DNA of 64,000 bases from Rhodobacter sp. (GTDB lineage: Bacteria > Pseudomonadota > Alphaproteobacteria > Rhodobacterales > Rhodobacteraceae), in contig JAIYDJ010000017.1 in the NCBI GenBank assembly GCA_027487575.1, positions 1 to 64,000 of the forward strand, written 5' to 3'. Shown here piece after piece: positions 7,941 through 17,825 of this stretch. Within the stretch, counting starts at the first letter, position 1; every line of letters begins with the position of its first letter. The position numbers and the translations under genes are program-made. The notes beneath the pieces are model-generated. The model searched no databases. It was not told where the DNA came from and saw only the letters and a program-made list of their open reading frames with translations.

Positions 7941-8920
7941 CGGCGGGGGTTTCGGTTCAGGGGGTGACGCGGGCCTATGGCCCGGCGCGGGCACTGGACG
8001 ATGTCTCGCTGGACATCGCGGCGGGCGAGTTCGTCGTGCTGCTGGGGCCGTCGGGGTGCGGCAAAACCACGCTCTTGAACATCCTTGGCGGCTTTGCCGA
8101 GCCGGACTCCGGGCGGGTGCTGATCGGCGGGCGGGATATGGCGGGGGTGGGGCCGAAGGACCGGCCGACCACCACCGTGTTTCAGGACTATGCACTGTTT
8201 CCGCACATGACGCTGGCCGAGAACGTGGGGTTCGGGCTGCGGATGCGGGGTGTCGCAGGTCCCGCACGCGCGGCACGGGCGGCCGAAATGCTGTCCCTGG
8301 TCGGGCTTGACGGGCGCGGGGCGCGCAAGCCGCACGAATTGTCGGGCGGGCAGCGGCAGCGGGTGGCCCTCGCCCGTGCGCTGGCCGTGGAGCCGGAGGT
8401 TCTGCTGCTGGACGAGCCGCTTGGCGCGCTGGACCTCAAGCTGCGCCGGGCGATGCAGGACGAGTTGAAGGCGATCCAGCGGCGGGTGGGCACCACTTTT
8501 GTGCATGTGACCCATGATCAGGAAGAGGCGATGGCGATAGCCGACCGGATCGTGGTGATGAACGCCGGGCGGATCGAGGATGTTGGACCGCCGCGACAGG
8601 TGTACCTTTCGCCAAAAAGCCTGTTCAGCGCGGGTTTCATGGGAGAAATCAACAAGATTTCGCTGGATGGCACATGGCGGCCGGTACCGGGGCCGGGCGT
8701 TCTTTGCATCCGGCCCGAGGCGTTCGGGGATCAAGGGCTTGATCTGGGCGCGGGGCGCGTGACGGACGCAGCGTTCTTCGGAGCCCATGTCCGGGTGCAT
8801 GTGGCCCCCGACGCCGCACCCGAGGTGCGTCTTGTGGTCCACCTGCCGCAGGGGGCGATGCCAGAGCCAGGGGCCGCGATCACCTTGCGGGCAACGACAT
8901 GGGGAGTGTTGCAGGCATGA
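7937..8920 (+). CDS. ABC transporter ATP-binding protein, PotA type
   Basis: 327-residue ATPase. Walker A GPSGCGKTT is at residues 37-45, the signature LSGGQRQR and Walker B VLLLDEPLGALD follow, and the H-loop is HVTHDQEEA. A C-terminal TOBE-like regulatory domain (about residues 240-327) is typical of PotA/CysA/MalK-type ATPases. It energises import through the two permeases. It starts at ATG 7937, overlapping the potC stop (ATGA), and its own stop overlaps the next gene at 8917. Confidence in family is high; the exact substrate depends on the binding protein. Confidence 0.9.
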   Translation: MTAGVSVQGVTRAYGPARALDDVSLDIAAGEFVVLLGPSGCGKTTLLNILGGFAEPDSGRVLIGGRDMAGVGPKDRPTTTVFQDYALFPHMTLAENVGFGLRMRGVAGPARAARAAEMLSLVGLDGRGARKPHELSGGQRQRVALARALAVEPEVLLLDEPLGALDLKLRRAMQDELKAIQRRVGTTFVHVTHDQEEAMAIADRIVVMNAGRIEDVGPPRQVYLSPKSLFSAGFMGEINKISLDGTWRPVPGPGVLCIRPEAFGDQGLDLGAGRVTDAAFFGAHVRVHVAPDAAPEVRLVVHLPQGAMPEPGAAITLRATTWGVLQA

Positions 8921-9642
8921 GGGCGAAACCGGAGGACTGGTGGCGGGTGCGGGCGGCGGGGGATGGCATCAGCCATATTGACGAGCCGCATATCCTTGAA
9001 TTCTACCGCTGCAACGTCTGGCATGTGCGGGGGCGCGACCGCGACATGCTGGTGGACAGCGGGATGGGCGTGGTTTCCTTGCGCGAATGGGTGCCGCTGG
9101 TGACCGAGCGGCCGCTGGAGGCGGTGGCGAGCCACACCCATTTCGACCATGTCGGGTGTCATCACGAATTTCCCTGCCGGTCCTGCCACGGGGCCGAGGC
9201 GCATCTGCTGCGGGCCCCGACGCGCGCGAACACCTATGCCGACAAGTATGTGACGGACGATATCTTTACCACGCTGCCGCCCCTGCCCTATCAATCCAGC
9301 CTCTATGCCGTCGAACGCGCCCCGGCCACGCGGCTGCTGTGGGATGGCGACCGGATCGATCTGGGGGATCGCAGTTTCGAGGTGATCCACACGCCGGGCC
9401 ATTCCCCCGGCGGCATCGCGCTGTGGGAGGCGGCGACGGGGGTGCTGATCTCGGGGGACATCGTCTATGACGGGCCGCTGATCGAAAGCGACGACCCCGG
9501 CGAGATGCGGCAGTATTTTGCATCAATGAAACGGCTTTTCGATCTTCCGGTGCGCGTCGTGCATGGCGGGCATTTCGCCAGCTATGACGGCGCGCGCCAC
9601 CGGGCGATCATCGGGGACTGGCTGGCGCGCAGGGACCGCTGA
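8917..9642 (+). CDS. Metallo-beta-lactamase-fold hydrolase in the ABC operon
   Basis: 241-residue MBL-fold protein. Metal motifs are SHTHFDHVGCH (HxHxDH), HTPGHSPGG and SGDIVYDG, with a C-terminal HGGHFASYD. ATG 8917 overlaps the PotA stop (ATGA), so it is translationally coupled to the transporter and very likely acts on the imported compound or a derivative, for example by ester, lactone or amide hydrolysis. It is a different branch from the MBL gene at 990-1745 as judged by motif surroundings. It is the last gene of the operon: 79 bp separate it from coxC and no overlap continues. Confidence 0.82.
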   Translation: MRAKPEDWWRVRAAGDGISHIDEPHILEFYRCNVWHVRGRDRDMLVDSGMGVVSLREWVPLVTERPLEAVASHTHFDHVGCHHEFPCRSCHGAEAHLLRAPTRANTYADKYVTDDIFTTLPPLPYQSSLYAVERAPATRLLWDGDRIDLGDRSFEVIHTPGHSPGGIALWEAATGVLISGDIVYDGPLIESDDPGEMRQYFASMKRLFDLPVRVVHGGHFASYDGARHRAIIGDWLARRDR

Positions 9643-9721
9643 TGCTTGCCGGATGGCGGGGCGGACATTATCACAGGCCGTAGGGCACGGGCTTTGAACC
9701 ACGGGAGGGGGCAAAGGCAGG

Positions 9722-10879
9722 ATGGTCGTTTTCAGCTACAACCTTTGGCTGGTCGGCCTGTCGGTTGTCCTGTCGCTGATGTCGGCGTTCACGGGCCTGA
9801 GCCTGACACGCGGGCTTCGGTCTGTGTCAGTGGGCGCGCGGCAGGTGCGGATCGTTATGGCGGCGATCGCGCTGGGGGGGGGCATCTGGTCGATGCACTT
9901 TGTCGCGATGCTGGCGATGCGGTTCGGGGTGCCGGTGTTCTACGAGGTGATCGAAACCGTTGCGTCGGCGCTGATCGCCATTCTGCTGGCGGGACTGGCA
10001 CTGCTGATCCTTCACTTCGGGCCGCGGACCCGCGCGGCGATCCTTGCGGCGGGCACGATCCTGGGCATGGGGATCGTCGGGATGCACTATGTCGGGTTGT
10101 CGGCCATCGAGGGCTGCATGCCCGTGGTGCAGCCCTTGGGCGTTGGGGTCGCGGGCCTGCTGGCGGTGGCGATGGGGGTGGCGGCGATCCAGATCGCCTA
10201 CGGCAAACGGACCGAGCGGAACATCCTGCTGGCCACGGTGGTGTTCGGCGCGGCGGTGGCGGTGGTTCATTTTGCCGCAATGGCCACCACCTCGTTCATC
10301 CTCGCCCCGGCGGCGCAGTCGGCAATGGCAGTTCCCGTCCTGGCAAATGCACAGGTCGCGGTGATCGTGCTGCTCAGCGCCTTCGTGATTTCGGGCGCGT
10401 TTCTGGTGTCGGGGGCCAGTTTCCTGAACCGCGACACGGGTCTGGTGCTGCCCGTCGCGGCGGGTGATCGCGGCACTGGCAGGATCGACACGCCAATGCC
10501 TGCGCCGGCGCCGGAACCTGCCTTCCCCCCTGTGGACCGGCGCCCCGAAGGGTTGCGCCTGCCCTACGAAAAGGACGGCAAGACCTATCTGATCGGGTTC
10601 GACAAGGTGGCGGCGATCCAGTCCGAAGGCCATTACACAACGGCATGGCTGGCACAGTCGCCCGTCTTCTGCCCCTGGTCGATCAGCCAGGCAGAAGCGG
10701 CGGTTCCCGAGGGGTTTCTGCGCGTCCACCGGCAATGGCTGGTGAACATGGCGTTGGTCCAAGGATTCGAGCGGACGAAGGACAACGGGTTCTGCCTGAT
10801 GTCTGCGGGGGGGGCGCTGGATCGGGTGCCCGTCAGCCGCACGCGGGTCGGTGCGGTGCGCGACGCGCTGGGGCTTTGA
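9722..10879 (+). CDS. coxC: MHYT-LytTR regulator, CoxC/CoxH-like
   Basis: 385 residues. The N-terminal half is an MHYT sensor: seven predicted membrane helices with the repeated motifs SMHFVAM, GMHYVG and VHFAAM, proposed in this family to bind a metal that senses O2, CO or NO. A linker of about 60 residues leads to a C-terminal LytTR DNA-binding domain (about 275-385; LIGFDKVAAIQSEGHYTTAW, VHRQWLVNM). This membrane-anchored architecture is known from CoxC and CoxH of Oligotropha carboxidovorans. It stands directly before coxM on the same strand, so I infer that it regulates the cox operon. CoxC versus CoxH is decided on position only. Confidence 0.82.
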   Translation: MVVFSYNLWLVGLSVVLSLMSAFTGLSLTRGLRSVSVGARQVRIVMAAIALGGGIWSMHFVAMLAMRFGVPVFYEVIETVASALIAILLAGLALLILHFGPRTRAAILAAGTILGMGIVGMHYVGLSAIEGCMPVVQPLGVGVAGLLAVAMGVAAIQIAYGKRTERNILLATVVFGAAVAVVHFAAMATTSFILAPAAQSAMAVPVLANAQVAVIVLLSAFVISGAFLVSGASFLNRDTGLVLPVAAGDRGTGRIDTPMPAPAPEPAFPPVDRRPEGLRLPYEKDGKTYLIGFDKVAAIQSEGHYTTAWLAQSPVFCPWSISQAEAAVPEGFLRVHRQWLVNMALVQGFERTKDNGFCLMSAGGALDRVPVSRTRVGAVRDALGL

Positions 10880-11033
10880 CCGGTTTCGCCGTTCGTGCAG
10901 ATTTTTCGCATCTGGTGAAAATCGCCCGTCCGCTGATGAGACGCGCGCGCAGTCCGGCGCGGCCCTGCCCTAGCGTTGCCTCAAAATCAGACAGCCAGAG
11001 AACGGCGCGAAACACGGCAAGGGAGGACCGGGA
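10880..11033 (+). promoter_or_regulatory. Probable cox operon promoter region
   Basis: This is the only sizeable gap in the first part of the cox cluster. It has an AT-richer patch (10900-10931) with the imperfect inverted repeat CAGAT-N7-ATCTG and a nearby TTTTCGC/TGAAAA pairing. No clean -35/-10 pair stands out. The LytTR protein encoded upstream is a natural candidate to bind here, but I see no exact LytTR-type direct repeats. Confidence 0.3.
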
Positions 11034-11885
11034 ATGATCCCGAACACGTTCGAATATCATCGCCCAAAGACCATTCCGGACGCTTTGGCGGTTCTGACGC
11101 AGCACGGCGACGAGGCGCGGGTGATTGCCGGGGGCCACAGCCTCATTCCGGTGATGAAGCAGCGGCTGACCGACATTGCGCATCTTGTGGACCTGCAGGA
11201 TATCGCCGACCTGCGCGGCATTTCCGTGGGCGACACCATCCGCATCGGCGCGATGACGACGCAGCACGCCCTGATCACCCATGCGGGCCTTTCGGCGGCT
11301 GTTCCATTGCTGGCCGAGGCGGCGCTGCAGATCGCCGACCCGCAGGTGCGCTATCTGGGAACGATTGGCGGTAATGTGGCCAACGGCGATCCGGGCAACG
11401 ACATGCCGGGGCTGATGATGTGTCTGGATGCGGCTTTCGTGCTGTCTGGGCCGACGGGAACCCGCACCATCGCGGCGCGGGATTTCTACTTTGGGGCCTA
11501 CTCGACCGAGCGGGCCGAGGACGAGATTCTGGTGGCGATCGAGATGCCGCGGCCATCGGGCGGTTATGCGTATGAAAAGCAGAAGCGCAAGATCGGCGAC
11601 TATGCCACGGCGGCGGCGGCGGTGCAGATGACCGCCGTTGCGGGCCGGGTTGCAACGGCCTCGGTCGCAATGACCAATCTGTCGGACGTTCCGGTGTGGT
11701 CTGCGGCTGCGGGGGCGGCACTGGTCGGCACCGACTGCGGGCCGGTGGCGGTGAATGCGGCCGTTGCGGCGATGCTGGAAGACATCAACCCAGGCGCCGA
11801 CAATCGCGGCCCTGTGGAATTCAAGCGGCATGTGGCGGGCGTGGTGCTGGGCCGGGCGATTGCCCGCGCCTTTTCGCGCCTCTGA
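11034..11885 (+). CDS. coxM: CO dehydrogenase medium subunit (FAD)
   Basis: 283-residue flavoprotein subunit of aerobic Mo-Cu carbon monoxide dehydrogenase. The two FAD-binding motifs sit at the expected places: AGGHS at residues 32-36 and TIGGN at 110-114, followed by a CO-dehydrogenase flavoprotein C-terminal domain. It passes electrons from the CoxS iron-sulfur clusters to the quinone pool. Gene order M-S-L matches characterised form I operons. Ten bases separate its stop from the coxS start. Confidence 0.95.
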   Translation: MIPNTFEYHRPKTIPDALAVLTQHGDEARVIAGGHSLIPVMKQRLTDIAHLVDLQDIADLRGISVGDTIRIGAMTTQHALITHAGLSAAVPLLAEAALQIADPQVRYLGTIGGNVANGDPGNDMPGLMMCLDAAFVLSGPTGTRTIAARDFYFGAYSTERAEDEILVAIEMPRPSGGYAYEKQKRKIGDYATAAAAVQMTAVAGRVATASVAMTNLSDVPVWSAAAGAALVGTDCGPVAVNAAVAAMLEDINPGADNRGPVEFKRHVAGVVLGRAIARAFSRL

Positions 11886-11895
11886 GGGGGATCAA

Positions 11896-12387
11896 ATGAG
11901 CAAGATGCATCTGAAGCTGAAGGTAAACGGCAAGTCGGTGGAAACCCTGTGCGAGCCGCGCGAGTTGCTGATCCATGTTCTGCGCGAAAGGCTGAACCTG
12001 ACCGGCCCGCATATCGGCTGCGAAACCAGCCATTGCGGGGCCTGCACGGTCGACATGAACGGCATGTCGGTGAAATCCTGCACCGTCTTTGCCGCGCAGG
12101 TACAGGGGGCCGAGATCACGACCATCGAGGGCCTTGCCGGGCCGGACGGAATGGGCGTGCTGCAAACCTCTTTCCGCGAGCATCACGGGTTGCAGTGCGG
12201 CTATTGCACGCCGGGGATGATCACGCGGGCGCACCGCTTGCTTCAGGAGAACCCGAACCCGACCGAGGAAGAGGTGCGGTTCGGCATGGCGGGCAACCTT
12301 TGCCGCTGCACGGGCTATCAGAACATCGTCAAGGCAATCCTGCACGCCGCATCCGAACTGAACGCATCGAAGGAGGCCGCGCAATGA
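11896..12387 (+). CDS. coxS: CO dehydrogenase small subunit (2x[2Fe-2S])
   Basis: 163 residues. The ferredoxin-type cluster ligands are C42, C47, C50 and C62 ([10 protein letters not shown]). The second, helical-domain cluster uses C101, C104, C136 and C138 (CGYCTPGM and CRCTGY). It relays electrons from the Mo-Cu site in CoxL to FAD in CoxM. It is cytoplasmic, part of the (LMS)2 heterohexamer. ATG 11896 is the only start that gives the normal N-terminal beta strand (KLKVNGK). The stop overlaps the coxL start (ATGA). Confidence 0.96.
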   Translation: MSKMHLKLKVNGKSVETLCEPRELLIHVLRERLNLTGPHIGCETSHCGACTVDMNGMSVKSCTVFAAQVQGAEITTIEGLAGPDGMGVLQTSFREHHGLQCGYCTPGMITRAHRLLQENPNPTEEEVRFGMAGNLCRCTGYQNIVKAILHAASELNASKEAAQ

Positions 12388-14798
12388 ATGATCTGTCGCA
12401 CGATCAACGGGTTGCGGGCCTGAAGGGCCTGGGGTCCAGCCGCAAGCGGGTGGAAGATGCGCGGTTCACCCAAGGCAAGGGCAACTATGTCGATGACATC
12501 AAGATGCCCGACATGCTGTTCGGGGATTTCGTGCGCAGCCAGTATGCGCACGCGCGGATCAGGTCGGTCGACACCTCCAAAGCGGTGGCGCTGCCCGGTG
12601 TGATCGCGGTGCTGCAAGCGGCCGATCTTGCGCCGCTGGGGCTGCATTGGATGCCGACTCTGGCGGGTGACAAGCAGATGGTGCTGGCCGACGGCAAGGT
12701 GTTGTTCCAGGGGCAGGAGATCGCCTTTGTCATCGCCGAGGACCGCTATATCTGCGCCGATGCCATCGAGTTGATCGAGGTGGAGTACGAAGAACTGCCG
12801 GTGGTGGTGGACCCGTTCAAGGCGCTGCAACCGGGCGCGCCGGTGCTGCGCGAGGACTTGGCCGGGCAGACCAAGGGCGCGCATGGCGAGCGCATCCATC
12901 ACAACCACATCTTCCGCTGGGAAGTGGGCGACAAGGAGGGGACCGAGGCCGTGGTGGCTGGCGCCGACGTGGTGGCCGAGGAGATGGTGTATTATCACCG
13001 CACCCATCCCTGCCCGCTGGAAACCTGCGGCTGTGTGGCCAGCATGGACAAGATCAACGGCAAGCTGACGCTGTGGGGCACATTCCAGGCCCCGCATGTG
13101 GTGCGCACTGTGGCGTCGCTGCTGTCGGGCATCCCCGAGTCGAGCATCCGCGTGGTGTCGCCGGATATCGGCGGCGGGTTCGGCAACAAGGTGGGGGTCT
13201 ATCCCGGCTATGTCTGCGCCATCGTCGCCTCCATCGTCACCGGGCGACCGGTGAAGTGGATCGAAGACCGGATGGACAACCTGATGGCCACGGCCTTTGC
13301 GCGCGACTACTGGATGCAGGGCAAGATCGCGGCCACCGCCGAAGGCAAGATCACCGGCCTGTGGTGCCATGTGACCGCCGACCACGGGGCGTTCGACGCC
13401 TGCGCCGACCCGACCAAGTTTCCTGCAGGGTTCTTTTCGATCTGCACGGGCAGCTACGACATTCCGGTGGCTTACGTGGGCGTGGACGGGGTCTACACCA
13501 ACAAGGCTCCGGGCGGGGTCGCCTATCGCTGTTCCTTCCGGGTGACCGAAGCCGCCTATTTCATCGAGCGGATGATCGAGGTTCTGGCGATCAAGCTGGG
13601 CATGGATTCCGCCGAGCTGCGCCGGATCAACTTCATCCGGAAAGAGCAGTTCCCGTACCAGTCGGCGTTGGGCTGGGAGTACGACTCGGGGGACTATCAC
13701 ACCGCCTGGGACAAGGCGCTGAACGCGGTGGGCTATGACGCGCTGCGGGCCGAACAAGCACAGCGGGTGGCCGATTTCAAGGCGGGCAAGACGCGCAGTC
13801 TGATGGGGATCGGGCTGAGTTTCTTCACCGAAATCGTCGGCGCGGGGCCGGTCAAGAACTGCGATATCCTTGGCATGGGGATGTTCGATTCCTGCGAAAT
13901 CCGCATCCATCCGACCGGATCGGCGCTGGCGCGGCTGGGGACGATCTCGCAAGGCCAGGGCCATGCGACGACCTTTGCGCAGATTCTGGCAACCGAGACG
14001 GGTATCCCGGCAGACCAGATCACCATCGAGGAGGGCGACACCGATACCGCGCCCTACGGGTTGGGCACTTACGGGTCACGCTCCACCCCCGTGGCAGGGG
14101 CTGCCACCGCGATGGCCGGGCGGAAAATCCGGGCCAAGGCGCAGATGATCGCGGCCTATCTGCTGGAAGTGCACGACAACGATCTGGAATGGGACGTGGA
14201 CCGGTTCGTGGTCAAGGGCGTGCCCGAGCGGTTCAAGACGATGAAGGAAATCGCCTACGCCGCCTACAATCAGGCCATTCCGGGGCTGGAACCGGGGCTG
14301 GAGGCGGTCAGCTACTATGATCCGCCGAACATGACCTACCCCTTCGGCGCCTATATCTGCGTGATGGACATCGACGCCGACACCGGAGTGGCGGACATCC
14401 GCAGCTTCTATGCGCTCGATGATTGTGGCACCCGGATCAACCCGATGATCATCGAGGGCCAGGTGCATGGCGGTGCGACCGAGGCCTTTGCCATCGCGAT
14501 GGGGCAGGAGATCGCCTATGACGAGATGGGCAACTGCATGACCGGCACCCTGATGGACTTCTTCCTGCCGACCGCCTGGGAGACGCCGCACTACACCACC
14601 GATTTCACCGAAACGCCCAGCCCGCACCATCCGATCGGGGCCAAGGGGGTGGGGGAATCGCCCAATGTCGGCGGGGTTCCGGCGTTTTCGAACGCAGTGC
14701 ATGACGCGTTCCGGCCCTTTGGTCTGACGCAAAGCCACATGCCGCATGACCACTGGCGCATCTGGCGGATTGCCAATCAGTTGGGGCTGCACGGATGA
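12384..14798 (+). CDS. coxL: CO dehydrogenase large subunit, form I
   Basis: 804-residue molybdenum hydroxylase subunit holding the molybdopterin-cytosine-dinucleotide cofactor and the Mo-S-Cu centre. The form I signature AYRCSFR is at residues 380-386, with Cys383 the expected Cu ligand, and the active-site Glu is at 758 in GVGESPN. Form II proteins carry AYRGAGR instead, so this enzyme is predicted to oxidise CO (CO + H2O to CO2) rather than an unknown aldehyde-like substrate. Length matches characterised CoxL. The gene overlaps coxS by four bases. A hairpin and repeat motif follow the stop, before coxD. Confidence 0.97.
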   Translation: MNDLSHDQRVAGLKGLGSSRKRVEDARFTQGKGNYVDDIKMPDMLFGDFVRSQYAHARIRSVDTSKAVALPGVIAVLQAADLAPLGLHWMPTLAGDKQMVLADGKVLFQGQEIAFVIAEDRYICADAIELIEVEYEELPVVVDPFKALQPGAPVLREDLAGQTKGAHGERIHHNHIFRWEVGDKEGTEAVVAGADVVAEEMVYYHRTHPCPLETCGCVASMDKINGKLTLWGTFQAPHVVRTVASLLSGIPESSIRVVSPDIGGGFGNKVGVYPGYVCAIVASIVTGRPVKWIEDRMDNLMATAFARDYWMQGKIAATAEGKITGLWCHVTADHGAFDACADPTKFPAGFFSICTGSYDIPVAYVGVDGVYTNKAPGGVAYRCSFRVTEAAYFIERMIEVLAIKLGMDSAELRRINFIRKEQFPYQSALGWEYDSGDYHTAWDKALNAVGYDALRAEQAQRVADFKAGKTRSLMGIGLSFFTEIVGAGPVKNCDILGMGMFDSCEIRIHPTGSALARLGTISQGQGHATTFAQILATETGIPADQITIEEGDTDTAPYGLGTYGSRSTPVAGAATAMAGRKIRAKAQMIAAYLLEVHDNDLEWDVDRFVVKGVPERFKTMKEIAYAAYNQAIPGLEPGLEAVSYYDPPNMTYPFGAYICVMDIDADTGVADIRSFYALDDCGTRINPMIIEGQVHGGATEAFAIAMGQEIAYDEMGNCMTGTLMDFFLPTAWETPHYTTDFTETPSPHHPIGAKGVGESPNVGGVPAFSNAVHDAFRPFGLTQSHMPHDHWRIWRIANQLGLHG

Positions 14799-14803
14799 TC
14801 TGC

Positions 14804-14863
14804 GCCGGAGGCTCTTGCGGGTCCGCTGGAGCCTCCGGCGGGGATATTTGGAGACAGAAAATG
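14804..14863 (+). terminator. Inverted repeat plus GGGATATTTGGA motif, coxL/coxD junction
   Basis: An 11-bp inverted repeat (14804-14814 with 14829-14839) is followed by GGGATATTTGGA and CAGAAAATG. The last part matches 943-964 after the SDR gene with about two differences. Because coxD still lies downstream, this may be a partial terminator or an mRNA-stabilising end for coxMSL rather than a full stop. Confidence 0.6.
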
Positions 14864-14871
14864 GGCAGGGC

Positions 14872-15726
14872 ATGACGGGCTGGCGCGGCGTGCAATCAGA
14901 ACTGGCGGCGACGGGCTATGTCGCCGCCGACGATCTGGCGATGGCGCTGCATCTGTCGCTGATGTTGGGGCGGCCCCTGCTGCTGGAAGGGGCGGCGGGT
15001 GTCGGCAAGACGCAGGTGGCGCGCACGCTGGCCGCGTTGAAGGATACCCGGCTGATCCGGTTGCAGTGCTATGAAGGGCTGGATGCAAGCCACGCCATCT
15101 ATGAATGGAACTACCAGCGGCAGTTGCTGGCCATTCGCGCGTCCGAGACAGAGGACGCGGTGTTCTCAGAGAAGTATCTGCTGGAACGTCCCTTGCTGGC
15201 GGCAATCCGGCAGCCCGTGGCCCCGGTTCTGCTGATCGACGAGATCGACCGCGCGGATGAGGAGTTCGAGGCGTATCTTCTGGAAATCCTGTCCGATTTC
15301 CAGATCAGCATTCCCGAACTGGGCACCGTCACGGCGGTGACGCGGCCGATGGTGATCCTGACGTCGAACGGCACGCGCGATCTGTCGGATGCGCTGCGGC
15401 GGCGGTGCATTTACACTTATGTGGACTACCCCGACCGGGCGACGGAAATGGCGATCCTGCGGACGCATCATCCGGGGCTGGAAGCGCCGTTGATCGGGCA
15501 GATTGTCGGCTTCGTGCAGGCTCTGCGGAAGGAGGACCTGGAAAAGGTTCCGGGGGTGGCGGAGTCCCTCGACTTTGCGGCGGCGCTGGCCGGATTGGGG
15601 ATCAATGACATCACGTCGGACCCGGTGGCCCTGCAGGCGGCGTTGGTGACCTTGCTGAAAACCCAAGGCGACCGGGCGGCTGTGCCGGTGGAAGTGGCGC
15701 AGCGGATCGCGGGGAAGGCGGCATGA
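14872..15726 (+). CDS. coxD: CoxD, MoxR-type AAA+ ATPase for CODH maturation
   Basis: 284-residue MoxR-family AAA+ ATPase. Walker A is GAAGVGKTQ (about residues 40-48), Walker B is VLLIDEIDRADEEFE, and the sensor/arginine-finger region is LTSNGTRDLSDALRRRC. In O. carboxidovorans CoxD is an ATP-dependent chaperone-like protein needed to build the [CuSMoO2] centre on apo-CODH. ATG 14872 is used; the ATG at 14861 is out of frame. The stop overlaps coxE (ATGA), the usual MoxR-vWA partnership. Confidence 0.92.
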   Translation: MTGWRGVQSELAATGYVAADDLAMALHLSLMLGRPLLLEGAAGVGKTQVARTLAALKDTRLIRLQCYEGLDASHAIYEWNYQRQLLAIRASETEDAVFSEKYLLERPLLAAIRQPVAPVLLIDEIDRADEEFEAYLLEILSDFQISIPELGTVTAVTRPMVILTSNGTRDLSDALRRRCIYTYVDYPDRATEMAILRTHHPGLEAPLIGQIVGFVQALRKEDLEKVPGVAESLDFAAALAGLGINDITSDPVALQAALVTLLKTQGDRAAVPVEVAQRIAGKAA

Positions 15727-16889
15727 CCATCACGCGGTTTCCGGTGCGTGCGGCGGGCCCGGCCGAACGGGTGGCGGGGTTTATGGCCCATCTGCGGGGC
15801 AACGGGATGGCGCTGGGAGTGCAGGATTGCGGGGTGGCGGTGGCGGCGCTGACCCATGTGCGGGCGGCGGACCTGCGCGAGGCGCGGCTGGCGCTGAAGG
15901 CGGTGTGCTGCGGGACGGCGGAGGATTTCGCGCGGTTCGACGATCTTTTTGCGGCCTACTGGACCAACACCGGGCGGGAACGCGCGGGCAAGGCGGTTGG
16001 GTCGGACCGGCAGCGGTCAAGCCAGATCGGCGAGCAGGACGGAATGGCAGGATCAGGTCGGGCCGAGCGGCCGGACAGCGATGGCGCGGGCGAGGCGGAA
16101 CAGGACGGCGCAGGGCGATTGGTAGGCTCGCGCATCCGCAACCTGATGCGGGTCGATCTGCGCGAGGTGGTGGGCACCGCCGACATGGCCGAGGCAGAAG
16201 CCGTGGCCGCGCGGCTGGCCCGCGCGATCCGCGACCGGCGGTCCCGGCGGCGCAGGGCTGCCAAACGGGGCGACAGTCTGGACCTGCGGCGGGTGGTGCG
16301 GGGCAGTCTGGCCACCGGGGGCGAGCCTATGCGGCTGTACCGCCGTGCCCGGCCCGAACGGCCCACCCGGCTGGTCTGTCTGCTGGATGTATCGGGATCG
16401 ATGTCGGTCTATGCGCGGGTGTTTCTGGCCTTTCTCAAGGGGTTGATGACCGCCGACAGCCAGACCGATGCCTATCTGTTCCACACCCGGCTGGTCCGGA
16501 TCACCGAAGCGTTGCGCGACAAGGACGCGCTTCGGGCGGTCAACCGGATGTCGCTGCTGGCCCAGGGGTTCGGCGGGGGCACGCGGATCGGGGGCAATCT
16601 GGCCGCGTTCAACGCGCAGTATGCCAAGCGGCTGGTGTCGGGTCGGTCGGTGGTGCTGATCCTGTCGGACGGGTTCGACACCGACCCGCCTGCCGTGATC
16701 GGGGCGGAACTGGCGCGGCTGAAGAAACGGGGGTGCCGGATCGTCTGGCTGAACCCGCTGAAAGGGTGGCAGGGCTATCAGCCGGTGGCAGCGGGAATGG
16801 CTGCGGCACTGCCGCACCTCGATCTGTTCGCGGCGGCCAACACGTTGGAAACACTGGCGGCGCTGGAGCCGGAACTGGCGAGGTTGTAG
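15723..16889 (+). CDS. coxE: CoxE, vWA-domain CODH maturation protein
   Basis: 388 residues. The N-terminal half is Arg-rich and disordered in places. A von Willebrand A domain from about residue 215 carries the MIDAS motif DVSGSMS and a later VVLILSDGFDTDP. CoxE acts with the CoxD ATPase in copper/sulfur insertion into CODH. The MoxR-vWA pair is a recurrent metal-chaperone module. The ATG overlaps the coxD stop, and only one base separates its stop from coxF. Confidence 0.9.
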   Translation: MTITRFPVRAAGPAERVAGFMAHLRGNGMALGVQDCGVAVAALTHVRAADLREARLALKAVCCGTAEDFARFDDLFAAYWTNTGRERAGKAVGSDRQRSSQIGEQDGMAGSGRAERPDSDGAGEAEQDGAGRLVGSRIRNLMRVDLREVVGTADMAEAEAVAARLARAIRDRRSRRRRAAKRGDSLDLRRVVRGSLATGGEPMRLYRRARPERPTRLVCLLDVSGSMSVYARVFLAFLKGLMTADSQTDAYLFHTRLVRITEALRDKDALRAVNRMSLLAQGFGGGTRIGGNLAAFNAQYAKRLVSGRSVVLILSDGFDTDPPAVIGAELARLKKRGCRIVWLNPLKGWQGYQPVAAGMAAALPHLDLFAAANTLETLAALEPELARL

Positions 16890-16890
16890 G

Positions 16891-17715
16891 ATGGGGATCA
16901 TGGGACGCGACATTGTGCAGACCGTCGCCGCCCTGCAGGACGCGGGCGAGGCGTTCGTGGTGGCAACGGTCGTGCGCACCGTGTCGGTGACGGCGGCCAA
17001 GGCGGGGGCCAAGGCGGTGATCCGCGCTGACGGGGTGATCAGCGAGGGCTGGATCGGCGGAGGATGTGCGCGCGGCGCAGTCTTGCGCGCGGCACGCGAG
17101 GCGCTGGCCGACGGGCAGCCGCGCCTGATCTCGGTCAGCCCCGAGGATGTGCTGACCGCGCAGGGGGTGGCACCGGGGCAGACGCGCGACGGGGTGCAAT
17201 TCGCCCGCAGCATGTGCCCCAGCAAGGGCACCATGGATGTCTTCATCGAACCGGTCATCCCGCGCCCCGAGATGGTGGTCTGCGGGACCAGTCCGGTGGC
17301 ACTGGCGCTGATCGCGCTCGGTCCTCAGTTCGGCTTTGCGGTGGCGGGGTCGGCAGGCAGCGCCGATCTGGGGACGTACCCCGGCGGCACCCGGACCTTT
17401 GCCGACCACATCATCGCACCCAGCAATGCCGACCGCTATGTCGTGGTGGCAACGCAGGGGCGCGGCGACGAGGCGGCGCTGCGGGCGGCGCTGACAACGC
17501 CCGCCACCTATCGCGCTTTTGTCGGCAGCCGGGCCAAGACGGCGGCGCTGTCTGCCCGCCTTGCGGATGTTTCGCCTGACGCTTTGTCCGTTCTGCACGC
17601 CCCTGCAGGCCTTGACCTTGGCGCGATCACGCCCGAGGAAATTGCCCTGTCCATCCTGGCCCAGATGGTGGTTCACCGGCGCCGGGGCCATCGGACCGTT
17701 GACGGTGCGGCATGA
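16891..17715 (+). CDS. coxF: CoxF, XdhC/CoxI family maturation factor
   Basis: 274-residue XdhC/CoxI-family protein. The N-terminal domain (residues 8-75) has the hallmark TVSVTAAKAGAKAVI...GWIGGGCARGAV, and a Rossmann-like C-terminal domain begins MVVCGTSPVALALIAL. Family members bind or sulfurate the molybdenum cofactor before insertion into xanthine/CO dehydrogenases, and CoxF is required for Cu-Mo centre assembly. It is two bases from coxE. A 110-bp gap follows before coxG, in which I see no clear promoter. Confidence 0.9.
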   Translation: MGIMGRDIVQTVAALQDAGEAFVVATVVRTVSVTAAKAGAKAVIRADGVISEGWIGGGCARGAVLRAAREALADGQPRLISVSPEDVLTAQGVAPGQTRDGVQFARSMCPSKGTMDVFIEPVIPRPEMVVCGTSPVALALIALGPQFGFAVAGSAGSADLGTYPGGTRTFADHIIAPSNADRYVVVATQGRGDEAALRAALTTPATYRAFVGSRAKTAALSARLADVSPDALSVLHAPAGLDLGAITPEEIALSILAQMVVHRRRGHRTVDGAA

Positions 17716-17825
17716 TCCGGCGTTTGTGGAAATGGGTGTGCACCTGCCCCCGTGACGCGGCAACACCGCAAGAGCAGGCACGGCTGCTTGCCTCGATCAA
17801 ATTTCCCTGCTGTTAGGACACGCAT